From positions 1,550,001 to 1,614,000 of the forward strand of contig CP120722.1 in the NCBI GenBank assembly GCA_029719485.1: a stretch of DNA of 64,000 nucleotides. Reading direction: 5' to 3'. Every line of letters starts with the position of its first letter. Within the stretch, counting starts at the first letter, position 1. The notes beneath the pieces were generated by a model. That model saw only the letters and a list, made by a program, of their open reading frames with translations. It ran no database searches and was not told the origin of the DNA. This document shows positions 16,795 through 25,850 of the stretch, piece after piece. The position numbers and the translations under genes were made by a program. The DNA is from Kiritimatiellota bacterium B12222. GTDB taxonomy: Bacteria; Verrucomicrobiota; Kiritimatiellia; SS1-B-03-39; UBA6053.

Positions 16795-16878
16795 TGGTGG
16801 GCGCGGTGGGAGTCGAACCCACACGCCTTTCGGCACTGGATCCTAAATCCAGCGTGTCTGCCATTCCACCACGCGCCC
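16795..16878 (-). tRNA. tRNA-Leu (anticodon UAG)
   Basis: On the minus strand a 7-bp acceptor GGGCGCG/CGCGCCC, anticodon stem CTGGA/TCCAG with loop TTTAGGA (anticodon TAG), a long variable arm (class II) and the T-arm GTGGGTTCGACTCCCAC are all present. The CCA end is encoded (16795-16797). Confidence 0.95.
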
Positions 16879-16899
16879 TGCTTATCTCTACTTAATTAG

Positions 16900-16972
16900 T
16901 GGAAGCTGTGGGGTTCGAACCCACGACCCGATGATTAAGAGTCATCTGCTCTACCAGCTGAGCTAAGCTTCC
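16900..16972 (-). tRNA. tRNA-Lys (anticodon CUU)
   Basis: On the minus strand the acceptor GGAAGCT/AGCTTCC, D-arm, anticodon stem GATGA/TCATC with loop CTCTTAA (anticodon CTT) and T-arm GTGGGTTCGAACCCCAC form a complete cloverleaf. The CCA end is not encoded. It lies 21 nt from tRNA-Leu, so both are probably one transcript. Confidence 0.95.
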
Positions 16973-17031
16973 ATGCCTTGCTCTCATCGCTGTTTTTTTA
17001 GAAATTACAAGTGAAACTTGAAACAAATACA

Positions 17032-19008
17032 TTATTCCCTGGAGAGAATATCGACGAGATTTTGACTGGATGCTCGTATTGCGGGGTAGGCTCCGAAGCC
17101 TAATCCTGTTAAAAAGGAGGCACTAAATGCGACAAACATGATGCCTGGATCGAATACCACGGGGAAGGCCAGTGGGCGTGAGGCGAGGGTTACGCCGGCC
17201 ATGGCCAATAAGACACCGGCAATACCTCCGGCCATACTGATGAGGATGGATTCGACCAAAAATTGGTTACGAATGTCTTCGGCTCTTGCGCCGACGGCTC
17301 TGCGAATACCGATTTCTTTCATGCGTTCGGTGACCGAGGCCAACATGATGTTCATAATGCCGATACCGCCCACTACCAAAGAAATTGCGCTAATACTTAA
17401 GGAGAGGATGTCCAATAACTTTTGGCTTTCTTGTTTAGATTTCAACAAATCTAAGGGGATGATTAGTTCATAATCGTTTACGCCCCGATGTCGCGTATCC
17501 AAAATTCTGCGGATACGTTTGCCTACAGGCGCTAAACGTTCTTCCCGGGTGAGTTGTAAATGAATTTCGTCGACCTCACTTCGCAGGGGGAGGTAGGTAT
17601 AGCGGTTGATTGCGGTTCCCAAGGGAATGAGAATATCCTGATTGGTGTCGTTGGCGCCAATGGCTTCTAATTCGGTCGTGTCCACGTAACGGTTGGCCAG
17701 GATGCCGACAATACGATAGGGTTGGCCCCCTAAGGTTAACGTCTGTTCGGACATGTCCGCAGCATCTGTTTTGTCAGGGAGTAAGCCGGAGCCTACGATA
17801 GCGACCCGTTGGTTATGGCGATGTTCTGTTGCTGTAAAGGGGCTGCCTTCGGAGAGGGTGAGGTTGTTTACCGTTAAATAGTCTCCCGAGATGGCCCGAA
17901 CCCTCGCGGTGGGTTGAGGCAGGAGGTTGAGCTCTACATCGAGAGGCATATCGCGTACAATGGCCATCGATTCTATATCGGATATGGCCTCCTTCACGAC
18001 CTGGGCGTCTTCTCGACTTAAGCCTTGTGATCCGGTGGCACGGGCTTGGTAGAGTTCGCTGTTTTCAAGTTTTTGATCTAATATTTTGATTAAATTGGAC
18101 CCCAGTGCTCGAATTTGATCCGCTTGTTTCTTTTTGCTTCCTTCGGAAAAGGAGGACATGGAAATAACCGAAGCTACGCCAATCAGGACTCCGAGCATGG
18201 TGAGGGCTGTCCGCAGTTTATGGGCAAGAAGTCCTTCCCTGAGGCCGATGCGAAACATGTCTTTGAAGCCGAGTTTACTCCCTTTCCCGGGCTCCGGGGC
18301 AGCGGTGCTGTTTTCGTTTTTCGCCCACTGTTGTTTGTCTTCGATTATTTTCCCGTCTGAAAGGGTAATTTTTCGTTGGGCATGTTCGGCGATCTTGAGA
18401 TCGTGGGTGACCAGTAAAATGGTGAGTCCCTGGGCGTGTAGCTTATCCAACAAGTCCATGATTTCCACACCGGTTTTGGAGTCGAGTGCCCCTGTGGGTT
18501 CGTCGGCAAAGAGGACGTCGGGTTCATGAATCAGCGCACGGGCAATGGCGACCCGCTGACATTGTCCGCCGGAAAGTTCCGTAGGTCGGTGATCCAAGCG
18601 AGCTTGTAACCCGACTTTGTGGGCCATTTCCGCGGCCATCTCTAAACGACGCGCACGGGGAATGCCGGCATAGGCCAAGGGAAGGGCGATGTTTTCAAGG
18701 ACGGTGAGGTTGCCTAAAAGGTTGAACTGTTGAAAGACAAAACCAATTTTACGATTCCGAATCGCAGAGAGTTGGGCATCATCTGCTGTGGACATGTCTT
18801 CTCCGGCCAACTCATATGTGCCTTCGGAAAGTCGATCTAAGCATCCGAGCATATGCATGAGGGTGGATTTTCCACTGCCCGATGATCCGATGATGGATAC
18901 AAACTCGCCCCGTTCGATATCCAGATCGACGCCGTCGAGGGCGTTTACGGCATGGAGCCCCATGTGGTAGGTTTTGCGGGCACCTCTTAAATGAACGACC
19001 CGACTCAT
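17032..19008 (-). CDS. macB: MacB-type ABC transporter (ATPase-permease fusion)
   Basis: The 658-aa protein joins an N-terminal ATPase (Walker A GSSGSGKST at about 42, signature ELSGGQCQRVAIARAL at about 150, Walker B VLFADEPTGALDS) to a MacB-type permease. The permease has one helix near 280, a large periplasmic domain and three C-terminal helices with the FtsX pattern (ERMKEIGIRRAVGA). MacB proteins act mechanotransmissively with an adaptor and TolC to expel macrolides, toxins or lipoproteins from the periplasm. Its start overlaps the adaptor's stop (ATGA). No TolC-like gene is in the window. The substrate is unknown. Confidence 0.88.
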   Translation of the reverse strand: MSRVVHLRGARKTYHMGLHAVNALDGVDLDIERGEFVSIIGSSGSGKSTLMHMLGCLDRLSEGTYELAGEDMSTADDAQLSAIRNRKIGFVFQQFNLLGNLTVLENIALPLAYAGIPRARRLEMAAEMAHKVGLQARLDHRPTELSGGQCQRVAIARALIHEPDVLFADEPTGALDSKTGVEIMDLLDKLHAQGLTILLVTHDLKIAEHAQRKITLSDGKIIEDKQQWAKNENSTAAPEPGKGSKLGFKDMFRIGLREGLLAHKLRTALTMLGVLIGVASVISMSSFSEGSKKKQADQIRALGSNLIKILDQKLENSELYQARATGSQGLSREDAQVVKEAISDIESMAIVRDMPLDVELNLLPQPTARVRAISGDYLTVNNLTLSEGSPFTATEHRHNQRVAIVGSGLLPDKTDAADMSEQTLTLGGQPYRIVGILANRYVDTTELEAIGANDTNQDILIPLGTAINRYTYLPLRSEVDEIHLQLTREERLAPVGKRIRRILDTRHRGVNDYELIIPLDLLKSKQESQKLLDILSLSISAISLVVGGIGIMNIMLASVTERMKEIGIRRAVGARAEDIRNQFLVESILISMAGGIAGVLLAMAGVTLASRPLAFPVVFDPGIMFVAFSASFLTGLGFGAYPAIRASSQNLVDILSRE

Positions 19009-20447
19009 CTTTGTTCTCCATATTTCTTAATCTGATCGGAAAGCTTGAGCCCGCTACTGACTTCAAATCCCCATTCGGTAATGCGTCCTTTAACTTCAAT
19101 GGTTTCTGTTTGGCCTGCTCGTTTTCGGATCACATAATAGTGGCCTGCTTTTTCTTGGACATATGCGAGGGGAATGACGAGTTCACCTTGGCCCGTGCCG
19201 ATTTCAATGTGGGCGCTGGCGGTCATGCCGGGAATGGCCTTGTCATTCAACTTGTCGAGAGTCACCGTGGCTAAAAACAAGGCTTGGTGAATGGCCGGGG
19301 ACTGTCGGTAGATGGGACTCAAGTCATCCATGTCTTGCCCTAACTCCGTGAGATTGGTGAGTGTGCCTGTGATTTCTTCATTGGGGAATGCGGTTAAGTT
19401 TACGTTGACCTGTTGTCCTGTTTTCAGGAAGGGGTAGTCGCTTTCATGGATGATGATGCGGAGACTGAGGTCGTGAGGGTCAACGACGGTTCCCACCATA
19501 TCCAATTCATACAGGCGTTGACCTGCGCTGAGAGGCATCCAGGACTTCATCCCCCAATTCCATTTGTGATTGAGGCGAATGATACCATTTGTGGGGGCGT
19601 AGATGCTGACCTGATCGAGTTGTTGGTTTAAATTGTCGATTTTTTCGAGACTATGTTTGATTTTCAGTTTCAGTCCTTCGATCTTCAAGTCTTGGATGTG
19701 TAAGTCTCTCGCTTGTTGGGCTTGATTTCGGGTTAACGCATCTTGGGCATTTTTGACTTTGGTTTCCAAGGTCAGCCGTTCTTCAGTGGGCAGTGGCAGG
19801 GCCGCGAGTTCTAATTGGCTTTGTTTTTCTTTTAAAAATATCTCGGCGGCTTCTTTGTCTCTGGTGGCCTCTTGTAAGGAGGAGGGAGGGGCAAACCCTT
19901 TTTCAACCAATTCAATTTCGCGTTCGAGTTGGCTTTGTTTTTCGTCTAAGGTCAGTTGTGCGAGTTCAATGTCTATTTCGAGCAGGCGACGGTTTTCGGG
20001 AGGTAAGGTGTCTAATGCTTCGTCAAGTTCGAGTTGGGCATGTGCATGTTCGGCGGTTTTAAGCTGTGTGGCCATCTGAAAGCTATTGGTCAAAACACCA
20101 TATTCAGTAATTTCATTTTCGAGATCTTCCTGGACTTGTTCTAAGTTGAGCACTTCACTGTCAAGATTGGTCCGAAGTTCTTCGTCATCGAATGTGAGAA
20201 TCAAGTCCCCCTTTTTAACCGGGCGTCCATCGTCAATAATTTCGGATATGGTTCCCCGATAGAAGGTGGTCACTTGCATCAGTTCTTTGGCTTCAAGGAT
20301 GCCTATTTCTTCCAAGATCCGGTTGTGAGGCAAGGGATGGGGATGGATCCATTCAGCCTCGTCGCTGGGGGGGCGATTTCCGCAGGCTTGCAACAGGAAT
20401 GTGGTCAACAGAATCAGGAACAGAGAAGGAGAGGGAACGCGTTTCAT
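19005..20447 (-). CDS. Membrane-fusion (HlyD/MacA-like) adaptor lipoprotein
   Basis: The 480-aa protein has a lipoprotein signal (LLQAC22). A barrel-sandwich half motif follows at about 60-95 (DDGRPVKKGDLILTFDDEEL), then a long coiled-coil hairpin (about 95-260), the second half (VSIYAPTNGIIRL) and beta-barrel and membrane-proximal domains. Such adaptors link MacB-type transporters to the outer membrane. The start overlaps the preceding larger adaptor by 4 nt and its stop overlaps macB by 4 nt, so all three are coupled. It is the conventional adaptor of the pair. Confidence 0.85.
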   Translation of the reverse strand: MKRVPSPSLFLILLTTFLLQACGNRPPSDEAEWIHPHPLPHNRILEEIGILEAKELMQVTTFYRGTISEIIDDGRPVKKGDLILTFDDEELRTNLDSEVLNLEQVQEDLENEITEYGVLTNSFQMATQLKTAEHAHAQLELDEALDTLPPENRRLLEIDIELAQLTLDEKQSQLEREIELVEKGFAPPSSLQEATRDKEAAEIFLKEKQSQLELAALPLPTEERLTLETKVKNAQDALTRNQAQQARDLHIQDLKIEGLKLKIKHSLEKIDNLNQQLDQVSIYAPTNGIIRLNHKWNWGMKSWMPLSAGQRLYELDMVGTVVDPHDLSLRIIIHESDYPFLKTGQQVNVNLTAFPNEEITGTLTNLTELGQDMDDLSPIYRQSPAIHQALFLATVTLDKLNDKAIPGMTASAHIEIGTGQGELVIPLAYVQEKAGHYYVIRKRAGQTETIEVKGRITEWGFEVSSGLKLSDQIKKYGEQR

Positions 20448-23005
20448 TTTTCAAAGGGGAAGATGATTTGTGCAATCGCGCCCGGTTTGAGTGCATTTTC
20501 CTCACCGGTGTTAATCAAAATTTTAGCTCTGAGTACTTGTTCCTGGATAGCGTCTTGATTTCCGTAGAGGCTTTGAGTGTTGCTGGAGCGGGATGCGGGT
20601 TCTAAAATTTCTTCCATATGGATCAGGGTTCCGCTCCACTGCAAACCTCCTTCGCTGGGAATGCGGACGGAAACCGGCATGTCGATTTCCAGATAATGGA
20701 TGTATCGTTCGGGAATTTGAACTTCGACAAACAGTTTTTGTGCAGAGGATAAGGTCAGCAGAGGCATACCTCTCCAAACGGTGTAGCCTGGTTTTATTTT
20801 ACTGTTGCGAACGCCATCCCATATTTTCATGTATTTCACGAGACCGGACACGGGCGCTGTGATCTCCATGGACGCGATATCCTTCTCCAGTCGTTCTAAG
20901 CGTTCAATGGCCTTTTCTTCTTGAGAGATTCTCCAGCGCAAATGGGATTGAGCCCGGGTGAGAGTTCGGTTATGTTGTGCTTTTAGTTCTGCCGCGGTGG
21001 TGAGTTCTTTAAGTAAATCGAGTTGCGCTTGGCTTTGTTTGATTTTGGAGGGGCCTTCCATCACCAAATCGTAATTGATCTGGGCTTTTTCCAGTGCGAG
21101 TTCTGTGCGTTTAAGTTCCCGTTCTCGGGTAATTCTTTCCGTTCGTGATGTCAGCTCAGCATTTCTTAAACTTCGGTTGAGTTGAACTTCGGCTCTGCCT
21201 TTTTGAATTTTAGCGGAGGTGAGGTTCAAGAGCGCTTGGGCGACTGCAGAAACATTTTCATCCTGTATGATCAGGTCGCGTTCCCTTTTTTTGATCTCGA
21301 TTCGGTTTTCGGCTGAACTCAGTTGGAAATCTTTTTCACTACTGCGGATGGCTAATTCTTTCTCCGCACTTTTCCGTTCGCCTGTGAAGCGATCCACATC
21401 CATTTTTTGTTTTTCTTGATTGGTGACTAACTGTTCGCTGTCTAATTTGACCAAGGTGGCGCCTTTTTCCACAAACGTATTTTCAGGACTTAACCATTCA
21501 ATTTGAATATCCCTTGCACGCACGCGTGGGGTACTGATGATTTCGCTTTCGTAGGGGGCCAGCTCACCGGTCACCATAAATTGATCCGTTACCAAAGGGG
21601 CTTGATTGTCTTCGGTTTGAGTCCATTCCCCTTCGGCTTGGAGTTTTTCCCTGGGAGGGTGGGGGGAGGATAATAAAAATTGATCGCCACTCACGATGCC
21701 GTTCACAACTTCCATTTGTCCCTCAACGCTGACGTGAGCCTTTCCGCCACGGTAGCGAATCCAAGAGGCGGGAACGGCCCAGCCGGTGATCGGTGCTTTT
21801 GTTTTTAAGGTGACCCAGCTGTACACGCCCAGGGGTAAGTTTTGAGGGATCTCTTCCATTTCAATGACGAGGTCCACTACTTTGACTCCGGAGGGGTTGT
21901 CTCCTTCAACCGCATCTCTGGAGAAAGGAGAAATGCTCGCGATTTTGCCTTGATAGCGGGTGCTGGGTGAGAGGTTCAATTGAATTTCTGCCGGATCGCC
22001 TACGTTAAAAATATGGCGGAGTTGTTCAGGGATTTCTCCTTCAAAGGCCATGCTGTCACGGCGGGGGATGACGGCGAGCACCATACCTTTGGATGCTTTT
22101 ATTCCCGAAACGAGATCTCGTTTAAAACGAGGGGCATACATGAGAACGCCATCTGCGGGTGCATATAAGTACTCATGGGAGAGTTCTGCTTTTTTGTCGT
22201 TGATGCGGGAGGTTAACTCGTCAATTTTTCGATATTGGGTTTGGGATTCGATCTCTAAAATATTCTTTTTGATCGGAATTTCATCGGCCACTTTTTGAAT
22301 TTCGAGATCGAGATTTCGAATTTGGTATTCCACCAATTCGATTTCGGTGGGGTTGGCGGGCTGTTGAGCAAAGGCTAACATGGTTTCGGCATAGGCGGTG
22401 CGAGACATCTGTTCTGCAAAGTTTTCTTCGTCTTCGATCAGCATGGCCGGAGAAATTAATTGTTTCTCGAGGCGTAGTTTGCTTTTTTCCAACTCTTCTT
22501 TGCTGGCCTTGAGGGCGGCTTTTGAAACCTCTAGACGCCCTTCCGCGATTTTGACGTCGGCGGCAATGGGTAACGATTTTAGGTAGTTTAAGCGAGCTAC
22601 CTGAATTTTTTTTGCATCCTGTTTTTCAGCCAAAGTGTCTTCAAGGTTGCTGACAGTTTTTTGCATTTCCGCCAGTTTTTGTGCTACTTGATTTTTGGTT
22701 TCTTCGAGGGAGTTTTCGATATTTTTTCTATCTTCAATGGCGCGGGTAATATCGAGGTGGAAGATCATATCCCCTTTTTTTACTCGGGTACCTTCGGGCG
22801 TCATTTCTTTGAATTGCGCCCATGAGAGTGGATTGACGATGGGGTCTGTTTCTCGTGCGATGCTGCGGGCTCTGAATTTAAGCTCAGGGGTAATTGAAAC
22901 CTGTTCGACTCCGGCATTGGGATGCTCTGAGGCTGCACTGTCAGCAAGGCATGAGGTGACTACACCGCACAACACGGTGGATAAAAAAATAATCCGAGAA
23001 AACAT
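20444..23005 (-). CDS. Double-length membrane-fusion protein with two tandem HlyD-like units
   Basis: The 853-aa protein carries a signal peptide (FLSTVLCGVVTSCLA) and then two consecutive HlyD-like units. Unit 1 has the first half motif VKKGDMIFHLD, a coiled coil and YLYAPADGVLMYAP, with a beta-barrel part up to about residue 400. Unit 2 repeats the order with FVEKGATLVKLD, a long coiled coil and MEITAPVSGLVKYMK. Normal adaptors are 350-480 aa with one such unit. I chose the ATG at 23005 because the signal peptide starts there. It is coupled to the lipoprotein adaptor. The doubling could let one chain supply two of the six adaptor positions. Confidence 0.78.
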   Translation of the reverse strand: MFSRIIFLSTVLCGVVTSCLADSAASEHPNAGVEQVSITPELKFRARSIARETDPIVNPLSWAQFKEMTPEGTRVKKGDMIFHLDITRAIEDRKNIENSLEETKNQVAQKLAEMQKTVSNLEDTLAEKQDAKKIQVARLNYLKSLPIAADVKIAEGRLEVSKAALKASKEELEKSKLRLEKQLISPAMLIEDEENFAEQMSRTAYAETMLAFAQQPANPTEIELVEYQIRNLDLEIQKVADEIPIKKNILEIESQTQYRKIDELTSRINDKKAELSHEYLYAPADGVLMYAPRFKRDLVSGIKASKGMVLAVIPRRDSMAFEGEIPEQLRHIFNVGDPAEIQLNLSPSTRYQGKIASISPFSRDAVEGDNPSGVKVVDLVIEMEEIPQNLPLGVYSWVTLKTKAPITGWAVPASWIRYRGGKAHVSVEGQMEVVNGIVSGDQFLLSSPHPPREKLQAEGEWTQTEDNQAPLVTDQFMVTGELAPYESEIISTPRVRARDIQIEWLSPENTFVEKGATLVKLDSEQLVTNQEKQKMDVDRFTGERKSAEKELAIRSSEKDFQLSSAENRIEIKKRERDLIIQDENVSAVAQALLNLTSAKIQKGRAEVQLNRSLRNAELTSRTERITRERELKRTELALEKAQINYDLVMEGPSKIKQSQAQLDLLKELTTAAELKAQHNRTLTRAQSHLRWRISQEEKAIERLERLEKDIASMEITAPVSGLVKYMKIWDGVRNSKIKPGYTVWRGMPLLTLSSAQKLFVEVQIPERYIHYLEIDMPVSVRIPSEGGLQWSGTLIHMEEILEPASRSSNTQSLYGNQDAIQEQVLRAKILINTGEENALKPGAIAQIIFPFEK

Positions 23006-23049
23006 GGCTCTTATCAATAGAGAGGAAATCTGAAATGCAAGTCCTGAGC

Positions 23050-24492
23050 TCAGGTATCTCCGTTCAAAAGCGTTTGGATATGATTCATCCATGCGGTTTG
23101 TAACTCTTGCGTAGACATGCCTAAGTGTTGAGCCAATTGTGTGGATCGCGGAGTGGACATTAACTCTGCAATGTCATTGGGATCTTGGATGTCGGCCAGG
23201 TATCCTAAAAAGTTGTTACGGTTTTCGGGTGTCATGCAAAAATGGAATAAGCTCCACGAAAGTGCGTACGCTTCATGGCCTTCGATGCCGGGAAGTTCGC
23301 GTTCAAAGTTTTCAGGTTGTCGAATTTCCACGAGTGCGGAGAGAGAGGGAATGCGTTCTTCTAGGGAAAGTCTGAACAGGGTTTCCAGATAACTTCCGTC
23401 CGCGGATCCGGGAGTGGACACTTCAAAATAGGTGGCGAGTCCTTCGATCAACCACGCATTTTCGATGTGGATCCATGAGTGTACGCCATAGGTATAACTC
23501 AAATGATGGGCACCTTCGTGTCGAAGGGTTGCGATGGTTTCGGATTGGGCGTGGTCTCGGAGTCTTTTATCCGCGAGCTGTTGCATTTTGAGAATTTGCT
23601 GACGCTGTTGTGGATTTTGTGCTAACTTCATTAGCTCATCCACATCATCGCCCATATTCTGCTGTACCCGTTTAATCCGATCTGAATATTGTTGGTTAAA
23701 TACCACCATGCGATCTTCTAAAGGAGAGTAATAGCCTACACTGTGAGATAATTCTGGGGCTGTGTTCTGTTGATGGTTTCTGTATTCTGATTCATTGGAA
23801 AAGAAGAGAATTTGAAGGTTGTGATCTTGTTGGGGAAAACGAATCAGAGGTCCGAGGAGGTCCATGTAATTGGCGTGAAGTTTTTCCAGTGCCTGAACGG
23901 AGGCGGCCACTTGGAAGTAGGGCGCATCAGAGAGCACGGTGTAGTGACCAAAATAGGTTAAATGGAAATCGGGGAATTCCATTTGAAAACGAATATCCCT
24001 CAGGGTGACGTCTGGGAGAGGTTCGTCATAAATCTTTAAGGAGACAATATCGCTCAGGGGGATCAGGCGTTCCATTTGTCCCTTTCCGCCAAAATGTTCA
24101 CGCACCCGGAGGTCTGTAGCGGTTCTGCTCACAATCTGCACATGGTGTTGGAGATCGTTTTTGAGGAAGAGGGTGTGGGTGGGTCTCGTTTTTTTAAAAC
24201 GATTGATCAGTGTCCGATGCCATTTCTTTTCATCATCGTTATAGTCCTCAATATTTTTGACTTCCATATCTCGATTGTAGAGATTGGGCCATTCCATGAG
24301 GTTGGAAAGGGCTTTGCCAGGGGCTGTCCCTAAGAACTGATAAAAGCGGGGGTCATAATTATGACTCCAGGTGACCAATTGATAGGCTGCCCCCATGATG
24401 GCGAGCAGGCTGATAAGCCTGAACCAGAAAAATATGCGATAAAACCAAACGGCTTTGGGACTTCGTTTTTTGGAACGATGAAAAAGGGACAT
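23050..24492 (-). CDS. Membrane-anchored DUF1570-like putative metallopeptidase
   Basis: The 480-aa protein has one N-terminal membrane helix (about residues 18-38) and a large outer part. Near residue 335 it has RHEGAHHLSYTYG, which holds an HExxH zinc-binding pattern, followed by NAWLIEGLATYFE, where the E after the LIEGLA block is a likely third ligand. This is the arrangement of DUF1570 proteins (gluzincin-like). The start at 24492 is preferred because a longer frame crosses the glnII terminator. It leads the MacB operon with a 44-nt gap and may process or release the exported product, which is an inference. Confidence 0.7.
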   Translation of the reverse strand: MSLFHRSKKRSPKAVWFYRIFFWFRLISLLAIMGAAYQLVTWSHNYDPRFYQFLGTAPGKALSNLMEWPNLYNRDMEVKNIEDYNDDEKKWHRTLINRFKKTRPTHTLFLKNDLQHHVQIVSRTATDLRVREHFGGKGQMERLIPLSDIVSLKIYDEPLPDVTLRDIRFQMEFPDFHLTYFGHYTVLSDAPYFQVAASVQALEKLHANYMDLLGPLIRFPQQDHNLQILFFSNESEYRNHQQNTAPELSHSVGYYSPLEDRMVVFNQQYSDRIKRVQQNMGDDVDELMKLAQNPQQRQQILKMQQLADKRLRDHAQSETIATLRHEGAHHLSYTYGVHSWIHIENAWLIEGLATYFEVSTPGSADGSYLETLFRLSLEERIPSLSALVEIRQPENFERELPGIEGHEAYALSWSLFHFCMTPENRNNFLGYLADIQDPNDIAELMSTPRSTQLAQHLGMSTQELQTAWMNHIQTLLNGDT

Positions 24493-24550
24493 GAATGAAT
24501 ATAGGGTAGAAGGAGGGCCCTGTCCAGTTTTGCCCGAAACAATAGGGACA

Positions 24551-24582
24551 AAAAAAAGCGGTTCCACTTGCGTGGAACCGCT
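24551..24582 (-). terminator. Rho-independent terminator after glnII
   Basis: On the minus strand AGCGGTTCCAC pairs with GTGGAACCGCT across a GCAA loop and is followed by seven T. It is 17 nt from the glnII stop. Confidence 0.9.
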
Positions 24583-24599
24583 GATTTCAAGTGAAAGGC

Positions 24600-25604
24600 T
24601 TAGCTTTTCACTGTGCTGATGATTGCCGCGGCCACTCCGTATGGATTGGCGTTGGAGGCAGGACGACGGTCTTCCAGCCAGCCTTTCCAGCCATTTTCAA
24701 CGGTGATGATCGGAATGCGGATAGACGCACCACGATCAGAAATGCCATAGCTGAACTTATCGATGCTTTGGGTTTCGTGCAGACCGGTCAGACGTTTGTC
24801 ATTGTCGGCACCATATACAGAAATGTGTTCTTTGATGGTTTTGCCAAACTTTTGGCAGATCTCTTCGTAGATTTCTTTGCTTCCGCAAGTACGCAGCGTG
24901 GTGTTGGAGAAGTTGGCATGCATGCCGGAACCATTCCAGTCCGTCGCACCGAGTGGTTTAGGATGATATTCAATATGAACACCATATTTTTCACCAATAC
25001 GTTCGAGCAGGTAGCGGGCAACCCAGAGTTCGTCTCCAGCTGCGGCAGCGCCTTTTGCAAAAACTTGGAATTCCCATTGTCCGGCCGCTACTTCACCATT
25101 GATCCCTTCCACATTGATACCGGCATCGAGACATACGTCCAAATGTTCTTCAATGATTTCACGACCATAGGCGTTTTTGGCACCCACGGAGCAGTAATAG
25201 GGGCCTTGTGGGGCAGGGTATCCGCCAACGGGGAATCCGAGAGGCAGGTTGGTTTCGGTATCCCACAGGAAGTACTCCTGCTCGAATCCGAACCAGAAAT
25301 CGTCGTCATCATCGTCAATCAACGCACGCATGTTGGATTCATGTGCACTTCCGTCTGAATTTAATACTTCAGTCATGACGATGTATGCGTTTTTCCGTTG
25401 GGGATCGGGATAGATTGCAACAGGTTTTAAAAGCATGTCGGAAGATCCGCCTTCAGCTTGTTCCGTAGAACTTCCGTCAAAGGACCACATGGGGCATTCG
25501 TCTAATGTGCCGCCAAAGTCTTTTACGATTTTGGTTTTGCCACGTAGTGATTGAGTGGGTTTGTAGCCGTCAAGCCAGATGTATTCCAGTTTGGATATGG
25601 ACAT
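24600..25604 (-). CDS. glnII: Glutamine synthetase type II (GSII)
   Basis: The 334-aa protein is a GSII-type enzyme, much shorter than the 470-aa bacterial GSI. The motifs IWLDGYKPTQSLRGKTK, WSFDGSSTEQAEG, FGFEQEYFLWD, GINGEVAAGQWEFQV and the ISDRGASIRIP block carry the ATP, glutamate and metal sites. It makes glutamine from glutamate, ammonia and ATP in the cytoplasm. GSII is typical of eukaryotes and found in rhizobia, actinomycetes and some other bacteria. AGGAGAA precedes the ATG. A sigma-54-like promoter lies about 90 nt upstream, which fits nitrogen control. Confidence 0.95.
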   Translation of the reverse strand: MSISKLEYIWLDGYKPTQSLRGKTKIVKDFGGTLDECPMWSFDGSSTEQAEGGSSDMLLKPVAIYPDPQRKNAYIVMTEVLNSDGSAHESNMRALIDDDDDDFWFGFEQEYFLWDTETNLPLGFPVGGYPAPQGPYYCSVGAKNAYGREIIEEHLDVCLDAGINVEGINGEVAAGQWEFQVFAKGAAAAGDELWVARYLLERIGEKYGVHIEYHPKPLGATDWNGSGMHANFSNTTLRTCGSKEIYEEICQKFGKTIKEHISVYGADNDKRLTGLHETQSIDKFSYGISDRGASIRIPIITVENGWKGWLEDRRPASNANPYGVAAAIISTVKS

Positions 25605-25694
25605 TCGAATTTCTCCTTGGATGGGTTTAGGGTTTTCTCAATGTGTTCCTGGTGGGGTCACCAAGAAAATTGTTTTAGGTTGAGACTTTTTTAT

Positions 25695-25711
25695 AGCATT
25701 TGAAATGCCAA
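25695..25711 (-). promoter_or_regulatory. Sigma-54-type promoter of glnII
   Basis: On the minus strand TTGGCATTTCAAATGCT holds the invariant GG and GC of -24/-12 promoters exactly 10 nt apart. Start of transcription would be near 25684, about 80 nt before the glnII ATG. The same bases form a 13-nt perfect palindrome (GCATTT-N-AAATGC), so an operator is the alternative reading. Confidence 0.55.
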
Positions 25712-25850
25712 TTTTTTTTGTGTGAAGGTTTTAGATTTGTAAGCAATTGAAATACATCGTCTTAGACGATATTAATATTTCGGAGGCTGTGAAAAACACC
25801 ACTTGTGTTGTACGTAAATGTATTTTTTATGCTGAAAAAATACAAAATTG

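Noticed and set aside
16637-16846. Small plus-strand frame before the tRNA genes
   Set aside because: It overlaps the barrel promoter and the tRNA-Leu gene. The TTGACA box at 16683 lacks a matching -10 on the plus strand.
24591-25358. Open frame of 255 codons on the plus strand
   Set aside because: It is antisense to the GSII gene and covers its terminator. No start site or family motif supports it.
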